Assembly: GCA_022828225.1 (NCBI GenBank) | Contig: JAJEJG010000008.1 | Coordinates: 1 to 64,000, forward strand | Length of the DNA: 64,000 nucleotides | Source of the DNA: Nitrospirales bacterium | GTDB taxonomy: Bacteria; Nitrospirota; Nitrospiria; Nitrospirales; UBA8639 | Reading direction: 5' to 3' | In this document: in pieces, positions 42,441 through 51,661 of the stretch | Numbering within the stretch: the first letter of the stretch is position 1 | How the letters are laid out: each line of letters starts with the position of its first letter | Notes under the pieces: model-generated | What the model was told of the DNA's origin: nothing | What the model saw: the letters and a program-made list of their open reading frames with translations, nothing else | The model's database searches: none | Program-made: the position numbers and the translations under genes

Positions 42441-43733
42441 ATGAGCCGACACTCCACACTCCACATTGCGGACCAAACCATTGAACTCCCCATCGCCACG
42501 GGAACCGAAGGCGAACAGGTGCTCGACGTCACGACGCTACGCGCCCAAACGGGACTCACCACCTTTGACCCCGGGTACGTGAATACCGCCTCGTGTTCCA
42601 GCGGCATCACGTTTGTGGACGGAGACAACGGGATTCTTCGCTACCGTGGGATTCCCATTGAGCAACTGGCTGAACAGTCGAACTTTTTGGAGACCGCCTA
42701 CCTCCTGATTGAGGGAAACCTGCCCGTCCAATCCGCGTATGAGCGATTTGCAAACGCCATCACCCGGCACACGATGCTGCACGAAGACGTGAAACGGTTT
42801 TACGACGGGTTTCCCAAGGATGCGCACCCCATGGCCATTCTATCGGCCGTGGTCGGCGCGCTGTCGACGTTTTACCAGGACAGCCACGACCCGAGGGATC
42901 TTCGACAAGTCGAGATGTCCACCCACCGTCTGCTTGCCAAAATCCCGACCATCGCGGCGTATTCCTATAAGAAATCAATCGGGCAGCCCTTTGTCTATCC
43001 CGACAACGCCTTGGACTATTGTTCCAATTTTCTCCGCATGATGTTCTCGGTTCCCTCCGAGCCATACGTCGCGAATCCCGTTGTGGCCAAGGCCTTGAAC
43101 CTGCTTTTCATCCTTCATGCCGATCATGAGCAAAATTGCTCAACGTCCACGGTGCGACTCGTCGGATCGTCGCACGCGAATCTCTTTGCGTCCGTGTCCG
43201 CCGGCATCTATGCGTTGTGGGGCCCGCGACACGGCGGGGCGAATCAACGGGTGCTGGAGATGCTCGAAGTTATCCATGCCGACGGAGACAACGTGCGGAA
43301 ATATATCGAACTGGCCAAGGATCGAACGCATCCCTTCCGTCTCTCGGGGTTTGGCCACCGCGTCTACAAACACTACGACCCGCGGGCAAAAATTTTAAAA
43401 CGGACCTGCGAAGAGGTCCTAGCCGCCCTCGGCATTCACGATCCGTTGCTCGAAATCGCCAAACACCTCGAAGACGTCGCTCTCAAGGACGACTTTTTCG
43501 TCTCGAATAAATTGTATCCCAACGTGGATTTTTACAGCGGGATGATTTACAAGGCGATCGGGTTTCCCGTGAACATGTTCACGGTCCTGTTTGCGATCGG
43601 CCGGTTGCCGGGATGGATTGCCCATTGGAGGGAAATGATGCGGGAACCCAACGTCAAGATCGGCAGGCCCCGACAATTGTACACCGGCCCCTCACGCACC
43701 GACTACGTGCCCATGGAGCGAAGAGAAGAATAG
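42441..43733 (+). CDS. gltA: Citrate synthase
   Basis: 430-residue type II-like enzyme that condenses oxaloacetate and acetyl-CoA. Active-site regions are HADHEQNCSTSTVRLVGSSH, LWGPRHGGANQRVLEML, SGFGHRVYKHYDPRAKILK and NVDFYSGMIY. It has the N-terminal beta-rich region of the E. coli-like enzymes (LHIADQTIELPIATGTEGEQ) but no visible full NADH-sensing features that I can judge. AAGGAGGG lies upstream of ATG 42441. It fits with sdh genes nearby in TCA metabolism. Confidence 0.96.
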   Translation: MSRHSTLHIADQTIELPIATGTEGEQVLDVTTLRAQTGLTTFDPGYVNTASCSSGITFVDGDNGILRYRGIPIEQLAEQSNFLETAYLLIEGNLPVQSAYERFANAITRHTMLHEDVKRFYDGFPKDAHPMAILSAVVGALSTFYQDSHDPRDLRQVEMSTHRLLAKIPTIAAYSYKKSIGQPFVYPDNALDYCSNFLRMMFSVPSEPYVANPVVAKALNLLFILHADHEQNCSTSTVRLVGSSHANLFASVSAGIYALWGPRHGGANQRVLEMLEVIHADGDNVRKYIELAKDRTHPFRLSGFGHRVYKHYDPRAKILKRTCEEVLAALGIHDPLLEIAKHLEDVALKDDFFVSNKLYPNVDFYSGMIYKAIGFPVNMFTVLFAIGRLPGWIAHWREMMREPNVKIGRPRQLYTGPSRTDYVPMERREE

Positions 43734-43749
43734 CCAAGGGGGGCTGATT

Positions 43750-44322
43750 CTAAAATTCCACCTTGGGCGTGGCTCGGGCTTCTTCTCCTATTTCGAAGTA
43801 TTCGGCTTGTCCGACTCCGGCCAGCCCGGCGTAGAGCCTCCCCAGCAATTTCCGGATATAGGTGTTCAGGACCCGAACGCTGTCGTTATACCGTTTGCGT
43901 TCGACCGCCAATCGATTCTCCGTCCCTTCCAGTTGGTCCTGGAGTTTTAAAAACGATTGGTCGGATTTGAGTTGGGGATAGGTTTCCCGCAGGACCAACA
44001 GCCGCGAGAGCGCCGACTCGAACCCGCTCGCCGCGCGGGCCTTGTCATTGACGGATTGCGCCTGAAAATAGGCTTTGCGCGCATTGGCGACTCCCAGATA
44101 AATCTTCTCTTCCTGGCTCGCGACGCCTTTGACGGTATTGACCAGGTTGGGAATCAATTCAAACCGTCGCTGTAATTGATTTTCGACCTGTGCCCATTGG
44201 CTCTTCACCGCTTCGTCCATCTCAATGACCCGGTTGTATCCGGAATAGACACAGCCTCCCAGCATCAGGGTCAGGATGAGCAACCCGCCGAAGACCATGA
44301 GTAATATACGTCCAGCGCTCAT
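43750..44322 (-). CDS. lemA: LemA family protein
   Basis: 190 residues. An N-terminal membrane/signal segment (LLMVFGGLLILTLMLGGCVY, with a lipobox-like LGGC) precedes the long helical LemA domain (KSQWAQVENQLQRRFELIPN LVNTVKG region, and ETYPQLKSDQSFLKLQ). LemA proteins are of uncertain function and are very often paired with TPM-domain proteins, as here (50-bp gap). Confidence 0.92.
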   Translation of the reverse strand: MSAGRILLMVFGGLLILTLMLGGCVYSGYNRVIEMDEAVKSQWAQVENQLQRRFELIPNLVNTVKGVASQEEKIYLGVANARKAYFQAQSVNDKARAASGFESALSRLLVLRETYPQLKSDQSFLKLQDQLEGTENRLAVERKRYNDSVRVLNTYIRKLLGRLYAGLAGVGQAEYFEIGEEARATPKVEF

Positions 44323-44372
44323 GATTGTTTCCCTCCGTTACGTATGCGTATTCGACGCATGCAACCGCCTCG

Positions 44373-45197
44373 CTACCAGCTTGCGCCGCCCCCGCCGCCA
44401 CCGAAGCCGCCACCCCCGCCGAACGATCCGCCGAAGCCTCCCCCGAATCCGCCGCCAAACCCGCCGGTCGATACGCCCCACGGGCTTCGTCCCGTGACGC
44501 CACCCAAGGCGCTGCCCAGCAACATGCCGCCGACCAAGCCACCACCGCCCCACGTGGAATAATGCCGGCGACGGCGCCGCATGTTGGAAAACAACATGAA
44601 GAGGAAGAACAGCGGGACGAGCAACGATCCCAGAACCGAACCGCCTCCGCCGCCCCCCCGGCTCGGCCGGTACCGGTGTTGGGGAATCCCGGTGAGCTTG
44701 ACCCGTTGGGCGTCCGCAACCTGGTTGGCCGTCACGATCGCCAATTGAAGCAGGCCCCGGGAATACCGGCCCTGTTTAAAGAATTGGGAGGCCACCGCAC
44801 GGGATGCCGAGCCCGCCCATGAATCGGGCAGCGCGCCCTCCAAACCATACCCCGTATGGATCCGCACCTTCCGCTCTTTGAGGGCCAACGCGATCAATGC
44901 GCCGTTGTCTTTCCCTCTCCGTCCGAGCTTCCAGGCCTCGGCGTGCCGCTGGACAAAACTGAAGAACGGTTCGCCCTCGGTCGACTGCACGGTCAGCACT
45001 TTCACCTGTGCCGTCGTCTTCTGTTCGAGTTCGCGAAGCCAGCCTTCCAACTGCCGCTCGGTACCGGGGTCGATGATGCCGGCGCTATCCACGACATGAG
45101 TGCCGGGGTCCGGCACCAACACCTCACCCCAGCACAAAGCCGGCAGGCACAGCAGAATCGCAACGGCGAACCGGGCGTTCCCGATCATGGTCGTCAC
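44373..45197 (-). CDS. TPM-domain (YgcG-like) membrane protein
   Basis: 274 residues: signal peptide (FAVAILLCLPALCWGEV), TPM domain (VVDSAGIIDPGTERQLEGWL, TTAQVKVLTVQSTEGEPFF, VRIHTGYGLEGALPDSWAG), a membrane helix (LVPLFFLFMLFSNM), then an extreme Gly/Phe-rich tail ending GGGGGGASW. TPM proteins are linked to phosphatase activity or photosystem repair in other organisms; here the link to LemA is the best clue. Starts in an ATGA overlap with the upstream gene. Confidence 0.88.
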   Translation of the reverse strand: MTTMIGNARFAVAILLCLPALCWGEVLVPDPGTHVVDSAGIIDPGTERQLEGWLRELEQKTTAQVKVLTVQSTEGEPFFSFVQRHAEAWKLGRRGKDNGALIALALKERKVRIHTGYGLEGALPDSWAGSASRAVASQFFKQGRYSRGLLQLAIVTANQVADAQRVKLTGIPQHRYRPSRGGGGGGSVLGSLLVPLFFLFMLFSNMRRRRRHYSTWGGGGLVGGMLLGSALGGVTGRSPWGVSTGGFGGGFGGGFGGSFGGGGGFGGGGGGASW

Positions 45198-45919
45198 CAG
45201 CGATCAGCCACGGTTTTCAGGCCGTCGATTTCATCGTAGAGTCGCGTAAAATTATTCCAGTCATGCCGGCGGTTTTCTTGCAGCGCCGCGCGAATGCCGG
45301 GAAGGGATCGATCTGTTTCCTGCTCGATCCGGCCGACGACTTCAATCGCCGACAGATAGTCGTACTGTCCATGCAGCCACAACAATCCGCGAAGCGTGCG
45401 GATCAGTCGTTCCGCGATTTCGCCTTCCATGACATCGAAAAGTTTTTCACGACCCGCGGCCGCGAGGAGGCCCTGACGCATACCGATCAAAATGGTTTTC
45501 AATTCGCGTTCGCATTGCAGCCGGACGTGACGTTCCTCAAACGAAATATCCGCAAAATAGTCGGTGCCGGTGAAACACACGTGGCATTGCTGAATCTCCA
45601 GAAACTCCAACGGAAAAGTATCCAGGGATCCGGCGATGTAGACGGGCGTCATGATCAGGGGAGCGGTGATTTTGGCTTTCCCGAGTTTCACCCCGTCTTT
45701 GGCCAGTTCCCGGAGCATGGCCAGATCAACCGTGTCCAGGACCAGGACGCTGCGCGCGGTATGCCGCGCCGGATCAAATCCGGACGTGGCAATGGCGCCT
45801 ACCCCGATCACCGCCAAACAATTTTCCCCGCCGAGCGTCTGGACACGCTCGACAAACCGCTTCATCGGCTCCTGCATGCCACTGACGACTTGTTCGAGAT
45901 TCATCACGGATTGGGCCAT
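45194..45919 (-). CDS. Conserved protein with nucleotidyltransferase-like features
   Basis: 241 residues, first gene of the lemA-TPM operon. The N-terminal half has the strand-helix pattern GENCLAVIGVGAIATSGFDP then SVLVLDTVDLAML, and later LDTFPLEFLEIQQCHVCFTG and RHVRLQCERELKTILIGMRQ. This is reminiscent of a minimal nucleotidyltransferase fold with a helical HEPN-like second half. The classical GSxxxGxxDxD signature is absent, so activity is doubtful. No confident family name. Confidence 0.65.
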   Translation of the reverse strand: MAQSVMNLEQVVSGMQEPMKRFVERVQTLGGENCLAVIGVGAIATSGFDPARHTARSVLVLDTVDLAMLRELAKDGVKLGKAKITAPLIMTPVYIAGSLDTFPLEFLEIQQCHVCFTGTDYFADISFEERHVRLQCERELKTILIGMRQGLLAAAGREKLFDVMEGEIAERLIRTLRGLLWLHGQYDYLSAIEVVGRIEQETDRSLPGIRAALQENRRHDWNNFTRLYDEIDGLKTVADRW

Positions 45920-46129
45920 AGGATGAGACTCCCAATTTCTCTGGGAAACTGTCGCTAGTCTTGTTGAAGCAGGCTAACGCACAAGATAAACCCTTGCAAG
46001 AGAGAAAACCGAGGCGGGAATGGGGGTGTAGCAGTCGACAGATGCCGATTTCTTGCATCTCGTTCCAGTTTTCCTTAGAATACGTAGGACCGTTTGTCAG
46101 CCCCTTCCCTATGCTCGAAGAGAGACGCG

Positions 46130-46519
46130 ATGGCGACCATCGGACAATTGATGAACAGGGATTTGAGCGTCATTACCGAGGACACGACGGTCAAACAGGC
46201 TGCCGGACAAATGCACGACCAGCGCATCGGGTCGCTGTTGGTCAGAAAAGGGGACGATTTCTCCGGTATTGTAACGGAAACGGACGTGGTCAGGGCCGTG
46301 GCCGAACAGGACGACGTGGCAGCGACTTCAGTGGTTCACGTCATGTCCAGTCCCATCCTGACCGTCGACAAGAAACTTTCACCCCACTACGCAAGAGATC
46401 TTATGGCCAACAGACGGATTCGTCACTTGGCCGTGAGCGATGACGGGAAGATCGTGGGGATTCTTTCAGCGCGCGATCTCCTGGCCTACTTCAAAACCGT
46501 ATCCAAAGAAGTTTCGTAA
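46130..46519 (+). CDS. Tandem CBS-domain protein
   Basis: 129 residues from ATG 46130 (AGAGA just upstream; an earlier in-frame ATG at 46094 is less likely). Two CBS domains fill it: residues 1-60 (MNRDLSVITEDTTVKQAAGQ, GIVTETDVVRAVAEQ) and 65-125 (VMSSPILTVDKKLSPHYARD, GKIVGILSARDLLAYF). CBS pairs bind adenosine nucleotides and act as energy sensors. The 45920-46129 spacer between it and the divergent operon holds no visible gene. Confidence 0.88.
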   Translation: MATIGQLMNRDLSVITEDTTVKQAAGQMHDQRIGSLLVRKGDDFSGIVTETDVVRAVAEQDDVAATSVVHVMSSPILTVDKKLSPHYARDLMANRRIRHLAVSDDGKIVGILSARDLLAYFKTVSKEVS

Positions 46520-46537
46520 GCACTTGCCTTCCTGCCT

Positions 46538-47419
46538 TTACGCCACCCCGAGTTTTTCCAACACCGATGTCGTAGGCACCAGATTGCGTTTGAGGCCGAG
46601 TGCCCGCGGCTCCAGGCCCATGGCCAGTCCGAGCAACTGAGGCAAATGTAAAATCGGCAGATCGATGTCACGGCGCTCTTGCTTCGCGGCCTTGGTTTGA
46701 AGCCCGTCGAGGTTGAGATGACACAAGGGACACGGCGTGACCATCACGTCGGCTCCGTGCTCCTTGGCATCGGACGTATGATGGGCAACCATCTGCAGCG
46801 AGCCGGGTTCGTTGATGGTAAGCAACGGCATGCCGCAGCATCGGGTCTTGCCGGGGAAATCCACCACCTCGGCACCCAGCAAAGTTATCACCGTTTCCAA
46901 TGATTGGGCCCTTGCCGGCTGTTCGTCAAATCCCAGTGCCGCACTCGGCCGTTGAATGTAGCACCCATAAAACGGGGCCGCCCGCAACCCCGTCAACGGC
47001 CTCTTCACCGCTTGCCGGAGCTTTTCTTCCCCGACGTCTTCCAGGAGAATCCAGACAAAATGTTTCACCGTGGTGGTGCCCCGGTAGGTAAGCCCCTCTT
47101 CGGCCAGAACCCGGTTGATGTCGTCCAAATAGCCGGGCTCCGTCGTCAGCCGATGATTCGCCTGACTCATCACGCCTTGACACGTACTGCAAATCGTCAT
47201 GATGGGAAGCCCCTGCTCCTCGGCCAGGGCCAGGGTATGGGCGTTCAGGATATCCCCCAAACGCAGATCCTTTTCCTGCAAGACCCCCGCGCCCGTACAC
47301 GACGCCGTCGTCATTTCTTCCAACTCAATCCCCAATCGAGGGTACACCTGTTTCACGGATTGATAGAGTTCGGGGCAACCTCCCTTCGACACGCACCCGG
47401 GGAAAAACGCGTATTTCAT
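46538..47419 (-). CDS. CCG-domain (HdrB/SdhE-like) subunit of succinate dehydrogenase/fumarate reductase
   Basis: 293 residues related to heterodisulfide reductase subunit B and the SdhE subunit of class E succinate dehydrogenases. The C-terminal CCG motif is intact (YGCYIQRP, KTRCCGMPLLT, TPCPLCHLNL) and would hold a non-cubane [4Fe-4S] cluster. The N-terminal motif has FFPGCVSKGGC, then TASCTGAG in place of the double Cys, and ICSTCQG. Overlaps sdhB by 4 bp. Such subunits replace the usual heme membrane anchor and link the enzyme to menaquinone or other acceptors. Confidence 0.88.
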   Translation of the reverse strand: MKYAFFPGCVSKGGCPELYQSVKQVYPRLGIELEEMTTASCTGAGVLQEKDLRLGDILNAHTLALAEEQGLPIMTICSTCQGVMSQANHRLTTEPGYLDDINRVLAEEGLTYRGTTTVKHFVWILLEDVGEEKLRQAVKRPLTGLRAAPFYGCYIQRPSAALGFDEQPARAQSLETVITLLGAEVVDFPGKTRCCGMPLLTINEPGSLQMVAHHTSDAKEHGADVMVTPCPLCHLNLDGLQTKAAKQERRDIDLPILHLPQLLGLAMGLEPRALGLKRNLVPTTSVLEKLGVA

Positions 47420-48375
47420 CGTGGCTCCTTCGCTCGTTGAAACAATCGTCGGATTCGATCAATGCCCGGTATCGGCCGAAACAAAGGACCGGATTTCGGA
47501 AGTTTGCGTCGGGGTAATGCTCGAAGAATCATCGGCAAAAAGGAGAACATCTGCCGGAGATTGGCAAGCCCGAACGTTCGAACGGCCAACATGGGTTCAT
47601 CCAGGCGCCCTTTCTGCTCGATAATATCCGCAAAGGCTTCGGTATGACGCGAGCCGGAGGTTGACGGCACGCCGTACTCGATCCCCTTGGCGCGAAGCGC
47701 CATGATACGATCCATGGCCCCCACGCCTTTGGGACACACTTCGATGCACTCCATGCACCGCGTGCAATCCCACATGCCGCCCGGATCATTGAGTTCCCTC
47801 AACCGTGACGAACTGTTCCCGTCCCTGGGGTCCGCCACAAACCGATAGGCCTTGGCCAACGCCGCGGGTCCGACAAAATCCGGATTCACCTCCAAGGCCG
47901 CACAATCCGACACGCAAGCCCCGCACATGATGCAGTGCATGACGCCCGTCAAATGATTCATGGCCTCCGGGGGCGCGAGATACTCGCCTTCCGGTGCAGG
48001 ACCCGCAGGCTGGAGCCAGGGCTGAACTTGGCGGATCTTCTCCCAGAACCCGGCCATGTCCGTGACCAAATCCTTGATCACCGGCATATTGTTCATGGGT
48101 TCCACGTGGATCGTCTCGTCCGGCGCGGCCATAGATGCCACTTTGGTTTTGCATGCCAAGGCGGCATGTCCGTTGATGCGCATCCCACAGGACCCGCAGA
48201 TGGCCCCCCGGCACGAACAGCGCAAGGTCAGCGATTCATCCACGGTTTCCCGGATCCTGATCAACGCGTCAAGGACCGTGTCCGACCGCTCCGTCACCAA
48301 TCGGTAGTCCTGGAAATAGGGTTGTGGCGATTCCGCTTCAGGATTAAAGCGGCGAATGCGAAACGTGGTCAGCAT
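47416..48375 (-). CDS. sdhB: Succinate dehydrogenase/fumarate reductase iron-sulfur subunit
   Basis: 319 residues. The N-terminal plant-type [2Fe-2S] domain has CSCRGAICGSCGMRINGHAA then LAC. The C-terminal ferredoxin domain has CIMCGACVSDC and CTRCMECIEVCP. A basic C-terminal extension (LPRRKLPKSG) goes beyond the usual 240-residue length. It sits between the CCG subunit and SdhA and relays electrons between them. Confidence 0.95.
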   Translation of the reverse strand: MLTTFRIRRFNPEAESPQPYFQDYRLVTERSDTVLDALIRIRETVDESLTLRCSCRGAICGSCGMRINGHAALACKTKVASMAAPDETIHVEPMNNMPVIKDLVTDMAGFWEKIRQVQPWLQPAGPAPEGEYLAPPEAMNHLTGVMHCIMCGACVSDCAALEVNPDFVGPAALAKAYRFVADPRDGNSSSRLRELNDPGGMWDCTRCMECIEVCPKGVGAMDRIMALRAKGIEYGVPSTSGSRHTEAFADIIEQKGRLDEPMLAVRTFGLANLRQMFSFLPMILRALPRRKLPKSGPLFRPIPGIDRIRRLFQRAKEPR

Positions 48376-48411
48376 GAACTTATTCCATCAACAAACGAGA
48401 GCACCATCTGC

Positions 48412-50127
48412 TCAATACACTCGTACCTGCGGTTCCCACCGGGTAATCCGAACGGGCAGAAAGTCCAGTTGAGGCGGCCCATCGGGACGATAATGAATCA
48501 GAATATGTTTCAGCCAATGGTCATCGTCACGGTCGAGACAATCCGTTCGGAAATGCGCCCCGCGACTTTCCGTTCGCGTCAGCGCGCCCAGCGCAATGGT
48601 TTCGGCGCAATCCAGCATAAAGTCGAGTTCCAATGCCCGAACGAGGCTCGTATTGAACACCTGTCCTTTATCATGAATGGCCACGCGATTCCACCGCTCA
48701 CGAAGACTGCCGACCGTCTGTTGCGCAAGGCCCATCCCTTCCTCATCGCGAAATACGCCGAAGCCCTCTGTCATGGCGCACCCCATCTCATGCCGGATGC
48801 GCGCCACGGTGTCCCCGGTCTCAGGCCTGGCCAGGACCTCTTTGAGGGCGTTTTCCCCATCCTTCACCACACCGTCGCCGATACGGGGTTGCGGCTGGGT
48901 TTCCGCATACTCTCCGGCACAACGGCCCGCGCGGCGACCGAACACGACGGTATCCAGCAGGGAATTCGCACCGAGCCGGTTCCCGCCGTGGAGACTCAGG
49001 CATGCCGCTTCCCCGGCCGCGAACAAACCGGGAACGCCCTGCCATCCGCCCGCGAGGTCCCAGCAGCGTCCCTCGACGTCCGTCTTCACTCCACCCATCA
49101 TGTAGTGCATGCCCGGGCATACGGGAACGGGCTCTTCCGTCAAGTCGACATTGGCAAACGACTTCGCCTCCTCAAGGATTTGGCTGAGGCGTTCCCGGAT
49201 GAGCGTCTTGCCCAAATGCCGGCAATCCAGCAATACGCAGCCGTTGATCCCCCGGCCTTCATTGATCTCGATTTGCTCGGCGCGGGACACCACGTCGCGT
49301 GAGGCCAACTCCATCATGTTCGGAGCGTACTGCTCCATGAACCGTTCACCCTCGGAATTCAGCAAATGGGCGCCTTCCCCGCGAGCCGCCTCACTCAGGA
49401 GCAACCCTTTACCCCGTAAGGTCGTGGGATGATATTGCACCATCTCCATGTCCATCAGCGGGGCTCCGCCCCGATAGGCAATCGCGATGCCGTCACCGGT
49501 GCAGATCAGCGCATTCGTACTGGGCTCGAACACGCGCCCCAAGCCCCCCGCGGCAATGACCACGGCCTTGGCCTTGAACATCGCCATACGCCCGCTTCGT
49601 ATTTCAAAGGCCAGGACCCCGCCGCATCGACCCTGGTCGTCCTTGACCAACGACGTCACGAACCATTCCTCAAACACCGGGAGGCGCGCTTTCATCGCCT
49701 GCTCATACAGGACGTGCAAGAGCGCCTGTCCGGTGAAGTCGGAGACAAAAAAAGTCCGGGCGCGTTTCTGCCCGCCGAAGCGACGGGTGCCCAACCGTCC
49801 TTCCTCATTCCGGTTGAAGATCACACCCATGTGTTCCAGGGCCAGAATGTCCTGCCCGGCTTCCTGCGCCAGAATTTCCACGGCATCCTGGTCTCCCAAA
49901 TAATCGCTGCCCTTGACCGTCTCGAAGGCATGCTCTTCCCACTTGTCGCCCCGGTCGGTCAGCGCGGCGTTGATGCCGCCCTGCGCGGCATTGGAATGGC
50001 TCCGAACGGGATGGACCTTGGTGATCACCGCCACGGTCGCCCCGGTCTGATGCGCCGCCAACGCCGCCCGCAACCCCGCCAACCCGGCCCCCATCACAAG
50101 CACGTCATATTCGTAAGCAGTCGCCAT
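48412..50127 (-). CDS. sdhA: Succinate dehydrogenase/fumarate reductase flavoprotein
   Basis: 571 residues. FAD-binding DVLVMGAGLAGLRAALAA, covalent-FAD His in HSNAAQGGINAAL, substrate loop HPTTLRGKGLLLSEAARGEG, catalytic Arg region in GAHFRTDCLDRDDDHW and FAD motif GEAACLSLHGGNRLGANSLL. Interconverts succinate and fumarate. In a reductive TCA organism it may run as a fumarate reductase; direction cannot be read from sequence. First gene of the three-gene operon. Confidence 0.96.
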   Translation of the reverse strand: MATAYEYDVLVMGAGLAGLRAALAAHQTGATVAVITKVHPVRSHSNAAQGGINAALTDRGDKWEEHAFETVKGSDYLGDQDAVEILAQEAGQDILALEHMGVIFNRNEEGRLGTRRFGGQKRARTFFVSDFTGQALLHVLYEQAMKARLPVFEEWFVTSLVKDDQGRCGGVLAFEIRSGRMAMFKAKAVVIAAGGLGRVFEPSTNALICTGDGIAIAYRGGAPLMDMEMVQYHPTTLRGKGLLLSEAARGEGAHLLNSEGERFMEQYAPNMMELASRDVVSRAEQIEINEGRGINGCVLLDCRHLGKTLIRERLSQILEEAKSFANVDLTEEPVPVCPGMHYMMGGVKTDVEGRCWDLAGGWQGVPGLFAAGEAACLSLHGGNRLGANSLLDTVVFGRRAGRCAGEYAETQPQPRIGDGVVKDGENALKEVLARPETGDTVARIRHEMGCAMTEGFGVFRDEEGMGLAQQTVGSLRERWNRVAIHDKGQVFNTSLVRALELDFMLDCAETIALGALTRTESRGAHFRTDCLDRDDDHWLKHILIHYRPDGPPQLDFLPVRITRWEPQVRVY

Positions 50128-50322
50128 GTTTCAAAGCGATTGATGGAAAAAAGGCTCTTAATTCATTCTATCATGAGTATCCATTTTTCCTGGAAAAGAA
50201 AGGAGGCTCTTACTTATCTCGACAGCTATTGTAGCGGCACCATCTCATAACGCCTGTCTTCCAAGCCGCATAAGATGCGGCTCTACAAAAAACGGCTCAC
50301 GCCTGTTCCAATGCGTGCTCGA

Positions 50323-50679
50323 TTATCTGTTGCCGGCGGTCGAGCAAACGGCAGGGGCCGGAAGCGTCGTCTCGGTGGTCTCTATTTTCTTCAATTCGCT
50401 TCTCAAGTCCTGCTCCAAACGCCACAGATCATGATTCTGTTGCATCCTCAGCCAGAGCCCCGGTCCATTGCCGATCAGTTTGCCGATCCTCAGCGCCATT
50501 TCCGTCGTGATGGGGTGCGTGCACGCTAAAATCCTATGCAATTGCTGGCGCGAAACACCGAGTCTCCTGGCTGTCTCGCTGACCGATAAGCCAAGCGCTG
50601 GCAGTACGTCCTCACGCAGGACTTCTCCCGGATGAATGGAGGGACGTTGTAACGGGCGTTTGACGCGATATTCAGCCAT
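50323..50679 (-). CDS. higA: HigA-type antitoxin, orphan
   Basis: 118 residues with the XRE/HigA pattern PSIHPGEVLREDVLPALGLS, SVSETARRLGVSRQQLHRIL and PITTEMALRIGKLIGNGPGL followed by WLRMQQNHDLWRLEQ. HigA is the DNA-binding antitoxin of a type II system. No higB toxin is seen on either side, so it is an orphan or the toxin has been lost. A perfect AGCCGCAT/ATGCGGCT hairpin lies downstream at 50264-50282. Confidence 0.85.
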   Translation of the reverse strand: MAEYRVKRPLQRPSIHPGEVLREDVLPALGLSVSETARRLGVSRQQLHRILACTHPITTEMALRIGKLIGNGPGLWLRMQQNHDLWRLEQDLRSELKKIETTETTLPAPAVCSTAGNR

Positions 50680-50938
50680 TGGTATGCAAGTAGCTCCGCT
50701 GTCTGGTTACGCTACGCTAACCTGACCTGCCTCGACTGCTCCCCCTCACCCTGCCCTCTCCCACAATGGGGAGAGGGTTCTATAAGCCTATTTTCATATC
50801 AATTGTCAACGAGCGAAGGACAACCCGCGGACGTTGCCGCAACGTCATCATTGCTGCCTTGCGACTGGCTGGGGGCATCGTGTAATCTGCATTCCCTCAT
50901 CGTGATGATGGGTAAATACCGTTTCTGATGTGAATTGC

Positions 50939-51661
50939 ATGAGCCCCGTTCAAGCTATCCCTTCCGACGTCGAATCGCTTGTGCTGGAACTCCAGGCGCA
51001 CCCGGTCAATACCAACGAATTTTTTAAAACCTTCAAATCCAAAAAACTCCGGCCTCAACAACTCCGGGCCTTTGTCCAACATTACCACTATTTTTGCTTC
51101 CATTTCGTCAAGGTCCTGGAAGGGCTGTTATACCATACCCCGATCCACGAAGTGGAAATGCGCACCGAGTTGGCCAAAACCCTGTATTCGGAGTTGGGTA
51201 GCGGGTCACCCGACCGCGTGCACATCCGTCAACTCGAGCGGTTTGCGTCTGTCATCGGGCTGCTGCAGCAGGATCTCGAATGCACGGTCCCGATCCCCGA
51301 AGTGACGACCTACCTCGCCACGTTGCGGCGGCTATACCTTGACTCCGGTCATTTGACCGCACTGGGTGCGGCCTTGGCCGTCGAAACTACCGCGGCGTCC
51401 GAATTCGAATACTTCGTGCCGGGCCTCGAACAATATGAGCAGTTTCAGCCCGGGGAACTGGAATTTTTCACGTTACACCTGGCTGAAGAACAACGCCACG
51501 GCAATTGGTTGGTCGAGGCCGTGCGCAAGACGGCCCGGTCCGAGGACGACTTGCAGCAGGTGGCCGCGGGCGCCAGGGAAACCGCGGATGCCTGGTTGGA
51601 GTTCTGGGCAGGCATGTACCGGATGATCTTTGATGCCAACCCCGCCGATGCAGTTGATTGA
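50939..51661 (+). CDS. Heme-oxygenase-like (PqqC/TenA-fold) putative diiron oxidase
   Basis: 240 residues from ATG 50939 (GTG 50930 is an alternative). All-helical, with candidate metal ligands in VQHYHYFCFHFVKVLEGL, TELAKTLYSELGSG, SGHLTALGAALAVETTAASE and TLHLAEEQRHGNWLVEAV, the Glu/His pattern of HDO-superfamily enzymes such as CADD and UndA. It is directly followed (0-bp gap) by a PqqD-like/methyltransferase fusion, so the two are cotranscribed and likely act on one substrate. A redox tailoring role is inference; substrate unknown. The 50680-50938 spacer has a hairpin repeat and no clear precursor peptide gene. Confidence 0.8.
   Translation: MSPVQAIPSDVESLVLELQAHPVNTNEFFKTFKSKKLRPQQLRAFVQHYHYFCFHFVKVLEGLLYHTPIHEVEMRTELAKTLYSELGSGSPDRVHIRQLERFASVIGLLQQDLECTVPIPEVTTYLATLRRLYLDSGHLTALGAALAVETTAASEFEYFVPGLEQYEQFQPGELEFFTLHLAEEQRHGNWLVEAVRKTARSEDDLQQVAAGARETADAWLEFWAGMYRMIFDANPADAVD

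Noticed and set aside
50264-50282. AGCCGCAT/ATGCGGCT hairpin as a terminator of higA
   Set aside because: Perfect stem, but no T-run follows on either strand, so it was not listed as a terminator.
50766-50885. 39-aa frame upstream of the HO-like gene as a possible RiPP precursor
   Set aside because: It begins inside a GGGGAGAGGG hairpin repeat, lacks a ribosome-binding site and has no leader/core pattern.
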